A stretch of 64,000 nt of DNA, taken from contig CM036619.1 in assembly GCA_020746105.1 (NCBI GenBank), positions 71,971,635 to 72,035,634 of the forward strand. The letters are read 5' to 3'. Shown in pieces: positions 1-14,257 of this stretch. Within the stretch, counting starts at the first letter, position 1. Each line of letters begins with the position of its first letter. The translations under genes were made by a program, and so were the position numbers. The notes below the pieces were generated by a model. The model ran no database searches. It had not been told where the DNA came from and worked only from the letters and a program-made list of their open reading frames with translations. This DNA is from Trogon surrucura. Its lineage: Eukaryota > Chordata > Aves > Trogoniformes > Trogonidae.

Positions 1-3000
1 TTTCCAGTCCTGTCAAAAGTGAAGTGCCTTATAAAATGGAAGAGATTTAAAGTAACTCACAAATAAATAGCTGCTGTAGCTAGAGCGAAGGAATAGCTTA
101 AAAAAAGGAAAAAAAAAAAGAAATCCTGCAGTCTGAAAGAGACTTAGCTCAGTCTAAATATGAACTTTATTGTCACTGAGATTTTTTTCCTCTGATATTC
201 TACATCCAACCTTGTGGAAGACAGAAAAGGGAAATTTACTCCAAATTCACGATGTAACGAAGGTGTTCCTCGAGCATTTTAATTGAGTCTTGATCATCAA
301 CAGTAGCAAATCAAGTTTGGTAAATCAGATTTCTGCGATAAACAGAATTGAGTGATATGTTTCAATCTTTCTTATTAAAAATTAAAACATCTTTGAAAGA
401 TCTTTGTAGGAAAGCATGTAGACTCAATTTTGGAGTTGTTATTTCCTTATCTGCCACAAGCATTGAAATAATTATTTTTTATTTAGATATTTTTAATGAT
501 GGAATTGTAAACTATGACGTATTTCTCACATCTTCTCATGATCTCAAAATCAGGAAGATGCAATGCTAACAGAGTAATCATTATCATGGATGCATCTGCC
601 AGAACAAAGCTGGGGACAGAACCAAAAAGTTATGAAGCTTTCTGAGCAACAAAGTGACAGATACCTGATGTGAAGGGGCTTGACTAGTTTCGACTTCACT
701 AGGTAGGAGAAAAAACATAGCTCTTGTAGTGGACCAAAACAGAGGATCCCAAGGATGATGGTCTTCCTTAAGTTGTGAAAAAGCATTGCTCAAGTATTAC
801 AGAAGCATAAAAATCCCCTTGACCCATTGAAATTACATTTCCTTCTGTCTTTCTTTCCACAGAACTAAAAGTTGAAGCTTAACAGGGTGAAAGCAAGCCT
901 ACATTTTCCCCTCATGATTGAAATGGGAGCATGAGTGGACTTTCACTTTGCTATCCAGACAAGGCTGGACTAATTGAAGCTATTGACATGTACATTTATG
1001 GCAAAGGTCGGAAGCTGCGTTGTTAATACTCGACCATAATTAAAGAAGCTGAGTTAAATTTGGGAAGGAAATATCATCTCCTACCTCCTGAAGCACCTAA
1101 GCTTTTTTGAAAATCCTAATACATTTTATACCATTACTGAAAATTATAGTTTGACGTTTGATTCATGTCTCGAGCTTAGTTTGCAATTAGCAGTGCTTAG
1201 ATAATGTACTGCAAATCTTTCTAATAAACCCACAGAGCTTGTTTTTTGTTGAAAGCATTGGGTTGATAGAAGGCTGTTTTCCCGAGTACTGATGCTTTTA
1301 CAAGCTGTGTATGCCGTAAAAATGTTGTTAATGTGACAAAATTGTTTACTTGCTTATTAAGGGACTGCACAATAACAACAGGGAGAACCAGCTGTGTTAC
1401 AGTTGAGTCAACAACAGCCAGGGCCCAGAATGCAAAAGCAGTAGGTTTATAATATATTGGACTAAGGAGATAGGCCACCACGCAGATCGTTAGGCATGAC
1501 TGGCTCATGAAAGGCTTTTTTCATGACTTTCTGGAGTATGTGGGTAGTTAGGATAAAAAAAAAAAAAAAAATGAGTGTTCTGGCTTAAAGGTGTTTACCA
1601 AGCTAATGGAAGGAAGGGGTGTTTTTTAATTTTTTGGGTCCTTTAAAAGAGAGTTGAAGTACAAACAAGCTAACTGAGAACATGCCTGAGTGGAAGATGT
1701 GAGATTTTCTGTAGGAGCCCAGCTTTTTCCCTCTGTGAGAAGAAGGAAAGCTTGTTCAGGTATCTACTATGGTGGGTGTTACAACTTGTCCAGACTCCTT
1801 AAGCAAGCCTGTGCATCTGTCTCATGTCCCTGCCTGTCTGTGGCAGGAGAGTTTGCCCTCTCAAATTGCAGAAGCAGCATTGTGAAATTTGGCTTGATAT
1901 CAGGGTTGTACCCTTGAAATCTCATCTCCTATCTTCATCTATATCACTCTCTAGTAAGGTACTACCTCTATTTGCAAACCTTCCTTCTGTGAAATCCAGG
2001 TCATAGTTATTATCCTGATAATACTGAAGAGAGAAATGCTCCAGTGAGTAAAGTATCAGAAAAACAAAATCTGTTTTGGCAAGTCTCCCTTGAAATTTGT
2101 GGACTCCTTGAACTGGCCCTGGCAAGAGTATTTGAAACAAATACTATCCAAGGGGGAAAAAAATTACCTCTAATTTGTCATTCTATAATAATTCTAATTG
2201 ACTTCAGTGACAGCATAATAGTGTAAGTGATTAACGTTTTGCTCTCTACCAAACAAAAACATGAATTCCTCTGAGTGGCAGGAAAGAATAGTACTATTAA
2301 TAGGTGGGAAAACGGATCTGATGTATTTGTAGAATTCGAGGTGGTTTGAAAACTACATGCAGTGCATACTAGGGTAGCCACAAAAAGGTGTTAGAAAATG
2401 GCCTTTTCCTGGACCCCTGAAAACAAAAGGATCTTTTGCAGTCACTGACATCTGGCTGGAATGGGCTGACTCACCATTCTGCTTTTGTAGGGCTGTGTGT
2501 GCTAGTTTTACACCTTTTTGCAAGCCCCGAGCTTAAGTAAGCCTTCTCTTCCAGTGATTTGTCCTCCTGCTTTTACTTCACACCGTGCCAGGAAAGAGAG
2601 TGGCAAGTTCTCGCGTGTCCCCCTGGCACTAGAGAACAGTTACGTGACATGATGTTTGTCCTGGGTGGATGCTTGCTCAAGCCACAGAGACACCAGCTGA
2701 CCAAGTAGTTGGCCTGTGACACAAGTGCGTAGGATAAAACAGCACAGGCAGCACAACCCAAATGTTTGGTTACTTAATGTCACTCAGCTACACTCTTGCA
2801 GCAGGAGTGTGTCAGAAATACATGGAGCATGAACAGGGTTTCTGGACCTCATGAAGTGGATGTCCATGAAGCTTGATGTCCTATAGGTTTGTGTCCTGAG
2901 TGCCATATAACCCTCTGCCCTCCAGAATAACCCCTGCTTACCCTTGGGGCTTCATGGTCGTCTCCACCACAGTTTGTAGCCTTACAGAGTCCTGAATGCC

Positions 3001-6000
3001 ACTTACTGCAATACCTCTTTTTTCCACTTTAACCATTAATCTCTCTTTTATTCTGGACCTTCTGTGCAGGTACATGTGCAAACAATAGTTCCTCCCCATG
3101 TTCTCTACAAGTGTTTCTGTATGAATCTGTGTATGTTGATTAATTCTGTAAACTGATGAATTTTGCCAGTCTTATACTTACTAAGGACACAAAATACCTC
3201 TGAGTTTCACAGAACTTGCAGAATTTTCACATCTTCAGGAACTCACCTGTCTTTCCTGTCTGACTGATGTTGACCAGTGGACTAAAAAAATTATTAGGAA
3301 AAGGGGCTTACAAACAATGTGAAGAAACTTTTTCTCTCAGGAAAGCAGGCTAAAAAGCAGACAGACAAGAGGTTTTGAGATGGCTCTTGAATAACAAAGG
3401 CACACACAGCATTCTGGGACAGTCAACAAAAAGGCATAAGGACCATCTGACACGTTTCATTTAAGTATCTAAAACGAGCATATGAAATAAAAATGAAAAA
3501 AAAAATTAGAAATCATCTTCATTTTCCATTTACCTGTCAGCTTTGTGAGCAGGGTGTGCTGGCAAGGCCCTACAGCCCCACTGCAGCTGTGTAATTTGAA
3601 TAGTAACAATTACAGTCTTTGGATCTTAAAAAGATAGGGTTGTGTGCATTTGTAGATTGATGGACCTGAGAGTAGAGGACTGTGGGATGTTTGGGTTGGG
3701 GATTTTTTTTTTTTTACTCCCCCATGAGCTTATGTTTTAAGTTTAAGTTTGGGAATCAAGAGGGAAGGAGAAAAGAAAGAGCACGAAAACTAGGATGAAT
3801 TCCGTGACAACTGAGGACAAAGAATTCCCTGACAGCAAGCCTCCAGAGGTGATGAGGCCAATTGATTTTGATGTCCATCACAATAAAAAAATATTTGTTT
3901 CATCCTTTTTGGGGAAACAGTATAAGACTCACAGAGAGAAACAACTTTAATAAGATTTTATTATGCAGTGGAAGAATTTTGCTCTGCAAGTTTCAGTTTT
4001 CATGTGGCCAAATTGAGATAAATCTTAAAATTTATATAACTTTAAAAGAGCACTTACTAAATTGTTCCTGTCATTCGCAGTAATATGGAGTGAGTCAATG
4101 TTTTCCACACAGTGACCTTAACTTTTCTCGCATTCCAGCAAATTTTGTACAACCCCAGGAGTGTATGTGCGGTCCTTTGTATCATTGTCATTCTGTCCCA
4201 CCACTCCTTTTTCTGGCACAGTAATACTTTCTGAATACTGTGTCTGCTAATTCTTACTTTGTGTAAGAGGTAGATGTGCATATTGTCTAGTTTGTAATAG
4301 AGAATCAATGACGTGCAGTTTTATTTGTATTTGCAGAGACAACAAAATCAAAGAAGATAGCAGCTTGGCTATTCCAACAAAGAGAGTAATTAAGATAAAA
4401 CGGTGATGTTTCTAGCATATTTTAGGAAGCCTGGAGGAATCAGCATAGCTTGCAGAAAACTGTGAGCTGAAAAGAGATATCCTTTAAGAGTAAACATTAA
4501 AATATTGTCTTTTTACCAAGTGTGATGGAGAACTGCGATGTCTCCTGCGTTTGGACAGCAAAGTGGAGTGGCTGAGTTAAGAGGAACTGAGAAGAGAGTT
4601 TGCAGGGCAACTGGGAAATGAATGAGATCATTTAACCTCTTTTCCAGACAAGCATTTTTAAAAATCTTGTTTTTATCCGAAGTTTTTAACACATCCCTTT
4701 ATTTTAACTAGTTCAGTTTTATGCATAGCAGCTAGCTATAAAAAGAAATAATAGCCTGACATGTCCTTTGAGCCATTAACTATACCTTTTTTTCTACTCC
4801 CTAAGAAGATGCCCTGGATTTAAAGGCTATTTGTATTGAAGCAAACAAGAGAAGAAACAGCTACTTTTCTGATACTTATATTCCTTTCCTCCAGCTCACG
4901 CGAATGGCTGACAGCCCATCTCATTCCCATCAGTGGTATCATGCCAGCTTCCCTGGGAGTTCAGCATTGCGTCCAGCCGGTTCTGTTGGTCTGAGCCCCT
5001 CATTTCTGAGCTGCAATGCCATCATCTATGAGAAGTGAGGTGGGAGCAAAAGGCATTTGACGTTGCTAAAGTATCAAGCATCGGTTGTCAGTATTAGCCT
5101 TTTGTCTTCCAGGTGTTTGTTTCACTGGATCATAGAATCCAATGGTTTAATTTTTGGTTTTGTAATATGGCATTTGTAGAGGTTATTTTAAGTGTAATAG
5201 TAGGAAAGTACGTTCCTTCCTTCCTTCCTTTAGAGGAGCTGTTCTGATTTTAGCTGATGTTTGCATATTTTAGTTGTCACACTGTGGTTGTTAACAGTAT
5301 GGGGCTTTTTAAGAATCTCATACTCATGCATCAGCTGATTCTTCTGCAAGCGGATCCAGATTAGGGCCCAAGTTGTACATTTTTTATGACCTAGAGTGTG
5401 CTATTTGTACGTCTCGTGTATTTTGTCCACTAACTGACATCTTACATTGCGTCACCCCATTAATACCAGCTGTTGTACCCAGCACCACCTTGGGGTGGCA
5501 CAGAAAACTGACAGAAGGGAAGAGAGCTGCTGAGGAACAAGTACTTTGTGGCTAAAAAGCAATTTCCTTGTTATTCAAAAAAGCCTGCTTGAAATGGCTA
5601 TGGCAGACCTTACAGACAAAACAATTGTGCCCATGTGTTCTGTGATAATTGCTTTCGAGGATGCCGTGGGGTCAGTGATTAGCTTTTCTCCTGCCTACAT
5701 GGTTATTTCACAGGCAATTTATGGGAAGTCCACCAAAACCTGCCCCAGCAGCACATTAAGCTTCTGGGTACCTTCAGCTACATGATCCTGGAAATGCTCT
5801 GGAGAGCAGTACCTAAAGAGCCTTGTTGCAGGCTCACTAGATGGGAAGTGCAATGTCTGGTTTGAGACCAGAAAGACACAAGACACAATCAGTGAGTTGA
5901 TTCCCAGCTGCTACCCCCCTCCCAACTCCTTACCCCCAGTTTGAACCAGAGGAGTAGCTTTCTGTGGAAGTGAATGCAAAAAGCTGCCCAAAAACGTTTA

Positions 6001-6477
6001 ATCTGGACAGATTAATACATTGTGAGATTGCGAAAGAAATGCAGTACCTCATCAACAGTGCCCAAGGACACAGCCTACATTACTGTAGCTGCTGCAAGCG
6101 TGATTCCTAAGTCTCACTGAAATGTTTACTCAAAGGATGAATCAGTTACTGTTACTGGAAGTTACACTTTCCGGTCTGAATCATATATTTGCACCTCTGA
6201 GGTCACACTGGGCAGTCAGGTGGAAAAGCCACTGATCCGTGAGCAACAGTAGGAAATCATGATCATGGGATTGCAAGACTTGACCCATTTAGAGAAAATT
6301 AACTGCTTATACCTAAAATAACCCACCTTGAAAACAAAAAGTGAGACTAAGCTGCCAGAATAAATGGTACGCCTTAAACTAATTATTTGGACACTTTTAG
6401 CAAGTCGCTTCAGCTCGTGTTCATGTTGCTCCTAATATGATTCTTATAGTCCTTTACTCTCTACAGCTTCCTGAGTG
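1..6477. other. Non-coding DNA, no gene seen
   Basis: AT-rich single-copy sequence. Open frames are all short (under 100 codons) and unrecognised. It holds a 17-bp A run (1555-1571) and the short TTCC repeat at 5213. GATCATAGAATCCAATGG near 5129 may be a CR1 scrap but is too short to call. Confidence 0.6.
5213..5231. repeat. (TTCC)n microsatellite
   Basis: About four TTCC units in a row after TACG. Short. Confidence 0.8.
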
Positions 6478-6790
6478 AGAGAAGTGAAGAGGGAGATGCT
6501 GATCTTTTCTCTCTGGTACTCCATGAGAAGTGTGGGAGCTGTTCAAAACTACACCAGTGAAGGTTTAGACTCGACATAAAGAAGCATTTCTTTACTGAGA
6601 GGGTGGTCAAACACTGGAACATGATTCTTAAGGAGGTGGTCGATGCCCAAAGCCTGTCAGTGTTTAAGAGGCGTTTGGATAATGCCCTTAAAAACATGTT
6701 GTAACTTTTGGTCAGCCCTCAACTGGTCAAGCAGTTGGACTAGATGGTTGCTGTAGGTTCTCTACCAACAGAAATATTCCATTCCATTCT
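6478..6790 (+). mobile_element. CR1 LINE 3' end
   Basis: The plus strand carries the end of CR1 ORF2 and its 3' UTR: a GAGGTTTAGACT-type block (here GTGAAGGTTTAGACTCGACA), TTCTTTACTGAGAGGGTGGTC, AGTTGGACTAGATGG, then a CTGTAGGTTC tail ending in ATTCCATTCCATTC-like repeats. It is truncated at the 5' end near 6478. Several indels show that it is old. Confidence 0.85.
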
Positions 6791-9700
6791 TTGCAGTTAC
6801 ACAGTTTTATTGGGAAATTTATGGCAGCATTTTAGATGTGAGTATTGCTCTGTTGTTAGATCATTTGAAAGAGATGTGGAAAGCATTTCCCTGCTTATCC
6901 CAGCCTGTCATCTACAAAATAGATGGTACCAAGTCCCTTTGACTTTGAGTGCTCTGATGTAAGAGTTGATGCAGACCTCCAGTCTGGACTTTGTGACTTA
7001 TTCAAGACTAGTCAGGGTTTTGAGAAACTGCATAAATCAGAGGAAGTGGCAGCTGAGCAGTACCATTTGCTCAGTGAGCAAAGAGTCTTCTGAGGTGATG
7101 AAAATCTTTCACAGTCCAACTTGCCAGTTGAAAGCATCCAGTCCCCAGGAAGCTTACATTGAGGTGTTGAGATCATTCATCAAGTAGGCACCCTGTTACC
7201 TGAAAAGTGGCCTGCAACAATCCAGAGCCGTGGAGCAGGACAGCAGCCATACTGAAGGAGTTGTGATGAAACTGCAAACCTCTAGGGATTGGAGTGGAGT
7301 GGCAGCAGTAAGAAGGTTGTGATGACAACCCCTGAAGCATGCTGCAGCACAGTGGGTCTGTATCAGAGAGATTGTTGCTATGACGTTTCTTTGGATAAAC
7401 ATCTGGGTTCCTTGGACTTACTGACGTGGTGCTTCTCCAAGAACCAAAAACTCTGTTCCTACTTTAATTGAAACCCTATTGCTTAAAGAGCATTCAGCAC
7501 CATCTCAGCTGTGAAACTACTGACTTGAACGAGTGTAGTGTCTCTGAGAGGAGACATCATTCATATGAGGTAGTCACATGTAGAAAAGAAAAATGATCTT
7601 GCAGCTTAATCTGAAACAAGGATGCTTGCCCTTGGCTTCTAGAGACAGTAATTTTGCCCTCTGGCAGGTCACTTTGGAACAATATGATTTTACTGGCACA
7701 TAACCAAAACAACTGCCTTGACTCCCAGGCTACGAGTGTGGGTAAGAGGCAGGACATGTTATGCAGTACACAGGGGGAAGGGCATAAAATTACCTTTCTC
7801 TGCTAGGTTCTCCATGAACCTGTATTTATTTGCTTTGCACTCTAGGCTAAAAAAAAACCAACAAAACAAAGCATCCGTTAATGTCAGCTTCCAGAAACAT
7901 ACAACTTCTTTTTCTGGGTTGCTTAGCTCTCAGAACGCCAGCTCTAAAATGACCTGTCTCAGACAAGTGCTTGACATCTCCAGAAACTATGTTCTGGGGA
8001 TCTGGAGTCAAATAGTGATGTGGATTTTATAGGAGGCACCTAATCTTGAGCTTAAAGGGGTATTATAAGGCTGAATTAAATGCTGCTAGTTAGAACTCAC
8101 TAATATGCTTAGTGGTGTGTGCCATAGAAGTATTAATAGGGCTTTCTGCGAAGTGCATGGCTCTGTCAGTGCCAATGTGAAATGCAATTCAGAGCTGCTT
8201 GTAGCTTTGTCCCATTGATGTTCGAAGAAGAGGAAAGCTTTGTGCGTGCTCTAAGTGGATTTAATTCAGGTAGATTGAAGAAAAAGCTGGAGAGTAAAAG
8301 AGACCATGTGCTATTAGGAGAGCAGTTTATCTTTCTCCTAAAATGCCATCTTTATTAAAAAGCACTTTTACACAGAGGGTTCTGTATTTCCATTATACCT
8401 TTGATATGTGTTTTTGATTTTATCAGCTTACCTGTAATTTCTCTGGTAGGGTTTGGTAAGCTGTGGACTGTTCATTTAACTTAGCAACTTTGCAAATTAT
8501 TTTGAATATAATGTATGAGTCCACTGTACCAAATGGAAAAGGATGAAAAGGACTGAGTGTGGAGACAACTGGAGTTGTTAAATGTGAAAGGAGAGACAGA
8601 CACACCCATATATATAGATATCTATATGGAGCAACCCAAGATCTCCTGGGATAAGAGACCAGTGCTCAGGGGGTCTGCAAAAAGAGAGGCCAGTAGAGTC
8701 CACTTTTTCCAACAAGGTCCCTTATGGGAGCATCTGGACTAGGCAGCAGGCTTCTTATCATTGAAGAAAATTGGTCTGATTTTCAAGAAAAGGAAGAAAA
8801 TAGCTTCCCTCAGAGACAGCAAATCTTGCTCACAGGCTCCCACAACTGCGCTGTTCAGGAACTTGGGAACCCAACAGGACCAAATGGAGCTTATGAGTGT
8901 TCATACTCATATCCCTGGGAAAAGATAAATCAGCATACTCCAAATTTCCTTCTCCTAGGGCAAAGCCTCCTCTGAAGTTCCTAGTGAGGGTTTCTTCATC
9001 TTGGAAGAAAATGCAGTGTATTTTGTGTGAAGTTGGTTAACCACTGCACATTGCTGGTTATCCTGCATGCTCAAGCATCTGGCCAAAGTGTGTCTCTGCC
9101 TTTCTAGTATACTACACATGCCCTTGTTTATGCTTTCATTAACCTTCTCCAGTTCCCTTCCTTCTGACCTTACTGCCAGCATTTTTGTTGTCTTTATGCA
9201 TTCACTGGTCAGCAACACTCTTCTCTTTGCAATGCTGTCTCTCTTCAGATTCTGCCTCTTTCAGCCTTTTCATTTTGGTTTTGCTGTGCTACTAGATGTA
9301 CATGAGGCACATTTACCTTCTATAACACCCACATTGCTGTAAGCCACCCTTTTACTCTAGGAGGCAAAGTCTGTGGGCAAGAAGGGAGCACCCTGCAGGG
9401 CAAGACTTCTGGACCTTGTTATCTCAACTGAAATATGGATTCAGAAGTAAACTCAGACAGCAGAAAGCAGCTCAGCTTGTGCTCCAAGCGAGTTACATCA
9501 GCTGATCACATCTGATCACAGCTGGTTTAACAGGCCCTTTTTGGTTCTTTTAGTCTTAGATTTCTTGTATCTGTACAAGCTGTATCCAATGTGTTTTTCC
9601 GGTTGCAAAATATCTCCTATCTCCAAGCCTTACCAAAAATTTTGCTCTGACTTCTAAACTCATAAATAAAGATTTTTTCTTAATTACAGTAAAGAGACAG

Positions 9701-9899
9701 ATACTGCAAGTGCACAATAAGCGTTAACGTATCTAAGGCAGACGGATTGTTCTTGTTTCTATGGACCTCTAGGCATGGAGAGATCAATGAGAAAAAGAAT
9801 TTTAAAGACAGATGACATGACTGAAGAAAAGTTAATTGCCTCAAGCAGTTAAACTAGACTAAAGATGTCCGTGGTAGAAATTCTCATCCCAAAGAGATT
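6791..9899. other. Non-coding DNA, no gene seen
   Basis: Nothing recognisable between the CR1 end and the ancient LINE relic. Open frames are short and lack known motifs. Confidence 0.5.
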
Positions 9900-10800
9900 T
9901 TACCCAAGGGAAACCTTAGTCCTTAGGGAGAAGTCTCAAGGGAGGAATTCACAGAACAACTTGGGAATCTTAATTCTAGTGAACTACCAGGACCAGATGG
10001 TGTTCATCTCAAGCTGTGAGGGATCTCAGCTCCAAAACTAGAAAGCTTCTGACAAACACATGCAATATATCCCTTAAAATAGGAGCTCTTCCTGGTTGCT
10101 GTAAAAGTGTCACAGGGATCATCACTTCCAAAATATAATGAAGAATGACCTTAGGAGTTGCAGGTGAATGTGCAATATCCTACATAGAGGGTAGTCAGAA
10201 TGGAAACATGTGCTTAGAAAAACAGAATTACATCATCTGACCAAGAACACGGTTTCTGCTTAAAGCTCTCACCTTGTCTTTGAAGTTATTTGAAGACTTT
10301 ATTTAAAGGATTGGGAAGAAAAATCTGGCATATATCATCCAGTTTTTAGGAGGCTTTGATGACGTTTATTAAAAAAGGGACTTTATGTTATGCTAGACAG
10401 GTAAATTTTTGTCCCTAATTAAATACTGGCTAGGCATCAAATCTTTTAAGCACTGTCTGTTTTTCAAAATTTAGGTGACCTAACAGTGACATGCAAGGAT
10501 CTGTGCTGGGATTGCTCTTGCACAGTTTTGTTGGCAATTTTAGTTGAAGTTGTGGTCGTTAGGTATCACTATCCACATCAGGAGAAGTTAGAGGAGCACA
10601 TAAAATCTAGAAAGGCTTACTTCAGTGAACAAAATACTAGGTACAATTTAACTTGTATATATCTAGACTCAAGTACAGTAGAAAGAAATTCCTTTTCTCA
10701 GATGGGAATGAATCTAAACAAGGGAGTTTTCCTTCAGAAGCAGAGATCTAGGAATGGTTACTGATAGCAGTTCAGCCTGCTTCACCCAGGCAAACAGAGT
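9900..10800 (+). mobile_element. Ancient CR1/L3-type LINE relic (degenerate RT)
   Basis: Broken plus-strand frames resemble a CR1-superfamily reverse transcriptase. EEFTEQLGNLNSSELPGPDG then VHLKL (about 9941-10018) matches the PGPDGIHPRVLKEL block. TNTCNISLKIGALPG (about 10053-10098) matches the NLSLKTGxLP block. MQGSVLGLLLHSFVGNFS (about 10490-10544) matches the GVPQGSVLGPLLFNIFVNDL block. The order and spacing are right for RT motifs, but stops and frameshifts separate them. It is much older than the other CR1 copies. Ends are approximate. Confidence 0.6.
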
Positions 10801-12121
10801 AATGAGAAAGTCTTGCTTTAGGTTCCCAGAAATTGAAAGCTGTAGTCACATGAAGCAGTAATTTGAATATCCTTAAAACAAAGGAAAGGAAATAATTCTG
10901 TGGAATGCAGTGCTAACAGCATGTCAGAACAGCATGCAGGATCTAAAGGATTAGGTCATTTTTCTACCATTATCAGCTTTATAGCAGACAAATTATATTA
11001 CAAATATCAAACATCAAATTCTAAGTTATAAACTTCACTTCTGGGAAATAAAATGAAGACAAATGCCTTCCATAGAGTTGTACAATAAGAGAGGCATGAT
11101 TTTAGTTGGACAAAGGTTGCCTTCCTCTTACACAGAAGAGTGACCTGAACCAGTGAGTTAATATGCAATTTTGCTATTGAGTTCTGACAACCCATCTTTC
11201 ATGTTTCTGAGGAAGGCAATGCCTGTCTGTGAGCTTGTATTGATTGCATGTGTTTTCGTGTGAGATATTAGTATTTTATGGAGAACGGAAGTACAAATGA
11301 AGTCAAATTATATTGTTGGCAATCTGAAGTGTTGGCTGTCTGCTTTGCCCTTTTCATATTATGTAATATGGGTAAAAAAAAAAAGCACAACAAAACCAAA
11401 ACACCCAACCCTTGTATTTTATGTTTTTATGCTTTATAGCAATGTTTTCCAAAGTAAATATATCTCACTCTGCCCAGTGTTTTCACTGAAATCCTAAAAG
11501 TCAGGTGTAGTTATTTCAGAGTCTGACAGTCAGCCTCAGTCTCATAGTTACAGATTTTTCCAGGACACTGAATTAGATATTAATCTGTAATAAACAATGT
11601 AAAAGCATAGATTTTTTTTTTTAAAATGAAACTGGAAAAAAAAGAGAATAATTTATTTCAACAACAAAAGTCGTTGATATAACTGCTATTTGCAATTGAG
11701 AGTCTAATTCTCCTTTTATTCAGTGTATTCCCAGTAGACTTGAAGAAATAGGTCTTCTCCTTTCTTCTTTTAGCCTTTTTTTTTTTTCCTTTTATTCCTT
11801 GAGGGAGAATTATAAGACATTTCACAGGAGAATAGACTGTTGATGTAATAACACATGTAGTGCTTAGTTAACACACATTTACAGATGTGCAGCAATTACT
11901 AGCATTTTTCTGGTATTAAGTTATAATTGCTGAAATCTGATAAAGCACTACTGAAGCCAAATCTTTAGATACCAGATAAAATTGCTGAAGGCATTTAAGG
12001 GGTTTATAAATGTGGTGTGTCATTCTTCAAACATTGTTTGGCATTTAGCCTTAGTTTGAAGTCACCTTTAAGAACGCAGACTTTGGCTAAAATTTTCACA
12101 TGCAGCAGCGTCTGTGTGGTT

Positions 12122-12221
12122 TTATATATATATATGTATATGCATGATATATGTACATAAATATATATACACGCATGTATATGTATGTATATGCATGATA
12201 TATATACACATGTATATGTAA
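12122..12221. repeat. AT-rich (TA)n/(TATG)n microsatellite
   Basis: About 100 bp of TATATA, GTATATGCATGATATAT and CACATGTATATG words. It is largely self-complementary and includes two copies of ATATGCATGATATAT about 50 bp apart. Confidence 0.9.
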
Positions 12222-14211
12222 GTGGCAAATAAGCATTGTAAATACCACCACACATGGTTTAAAGAAGGGTCTTTCAGGGAGGCTAACCTTTGAGATCGAA
12301 TTTTAGGACTGAAGGAGTCACATTTTGAAGGAGGAATTAAAGGAAAATACTTTACATCAGTGACATGTATATTCTAAACCTATGCATTCAGTCACTTCTC
12401 TCTCTTAAGAAGTGCTGTTTCCCCATAAAAACTGTGGAAGACAAAAAGTCCACAAGCCATTAGTTACAAATTAGTGAGTACACCTGAATTGTTCTGTCTG
12501 GATAGGTGGGAACACAGCGGTCCTAGGCAGCAGGAGTCCCTGATGTGGTTATATATTAGTCTCTTGATGTTTGGGAAGTATAGCATAGTGAACAGACATT
12601 TAATTGTCACAAGGTCTTTTTTCCCCAAAAAGCTTTACCTTCTAGAAATTAAAATTGCTTTTTTTAGGCTGACCTATCACTATAAGATATCCTTGATATT
12701 CAGCCTCAGTAACTAACTTGTCTCAGTGGCTAAATTAGAAAGCACTGCAAATAAATCATGGACTGTGTTTAGAGCACTTCTGTCTGTCATGATCAAAAGT
12801 GTTGTGATACAGGTAATGGATTACTCCTCTTAGCTCGGTGTAATCACTGCGAGCATCAGCAGCCGCAGCACCCGATGTGACCAGTAGAAACGCAAGCCTT
12901 GACATAATCAGTCATCAGTCATGACTCTTCTTTGAGGCTGGTTTTCAGGCTATGAGGAACAGTCTGTGTGGAGCAGCTGGTCTGAGATCTTTCCTTTGTT
13001 TTGAAATTCACTCTGAAACGCTCAGCATAGCTGACAAACGAGCTCATTTTCTGGGTGCGGTTCTCCAGGGCTCGGGAAGGACAACTGAAAAGTTCTCAGG
13101 GAAAGCTTTTTCAGAGTCCCCGATATCCATGAGCTGGTAAATCATTTTGACTAGTTTGTTGGTGCCGATGGTGCTTTTGAATGATGTGCAGCCATAGTCC
13201 AGAGCTCCCAGCTTGCCGTGCATGAGAATGCCATGAGCGTGTTTTGTCCAAGATGTGCTCTGGGAGTTGGTAGGACATTATTGCTGCACTTTACCCTTCT
13301 CTCTGGATCTTGGTCAGAAGAAGGAAGAAAAAATGATTAAAGGACAAGCAGAAATCCAAGAAACCAGGCAAGTAGTTAATACATAACCAGGTTTACACCA
13401 GGAAAAGAGAAAGAGCCAAGACATATACATAGGACCCTGAATTCTTTCCAGAGGTTCCTGAAGACCAGGAATGCTGTAGCTGTTCACTGACGCAGCTGAC
13501 CTGGACCTCTGCCAGGGAAGGGGGCAGGCAGAGGAGGGTGTGTGTTTGTCTTTCCCTTCTCAGTATGAAATATGTCTTCTTCCCTCTGCCATTGGCACTG
13601 CTTGTGACCATGTCTGCAAAATCACTGTCTCCCCTGTGGAATGACGAGGTTGTTTGAATCCCAAGTTTGAAGGGATGGGCTGCTGTGTAACATTTATATT
13701 TGTTTTGCTTTGTGTTTTGTTAATGCTTTCCTTGTCGGTGCCTATGAGAAAGAGTTCTAAATGTGTCTTTTGATTCTGTAATGGCAATGTCTCAAATGTC
13801 CCCTTCTGGTTTTCATTTGTGGGTGGCTATGGAATATTTTTTATTTCCTCTGTTTGGTAGCCTTTAGCAAGGTCTGATCTGCACTCAAGGACTAAAAGCT
13901 TTTTAAAATGTTGTCATCCTACAAATGGTCCCTAATAGGTCTAGTACCTGTTTAAAACAGAATAATTTACAGTACATTAAATAACTTATGAAAAGTTCGT
14001 TTTGAACTGATTTACTGCTGCTATGCCCACAGGTGGGATTTATAAGGATAGGCTAAATGTGTGTTTGTACACATATGTATAATAGCTAAATAAAAATACA
14101 CATTTCTATATTAACTTTAGAGCACTGAAATCATTTGAAGTGTTTGGAAAAAAAGCAGGCTTTTTGGTACACGAAGCCTTCTTCAGACAAGTAATACTGT
14201 TGAAATTGCCT

Positions 14212-14257
14212 TTTTACTGGATCTTTAAGTCCTCTTTTACTGGATCTTTAAGTCCTC
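14212..14257 (+). repeat. Perfect 23-bp tandem duplication
   Basis: A 23-bp unit beginning TTTTACTGGATC and ending TAAGTCCTC is present twice head to tail with no mismatch. It is a recent local duplication in otherwise unique DNA. Confidence 0.95.

Noticed and set aside
5125..5160. Possible CR1 scrap (GATCATAGAATCC)
   Set aside because: Only about 13 bases agree with the CR1 terminus, too few to call.
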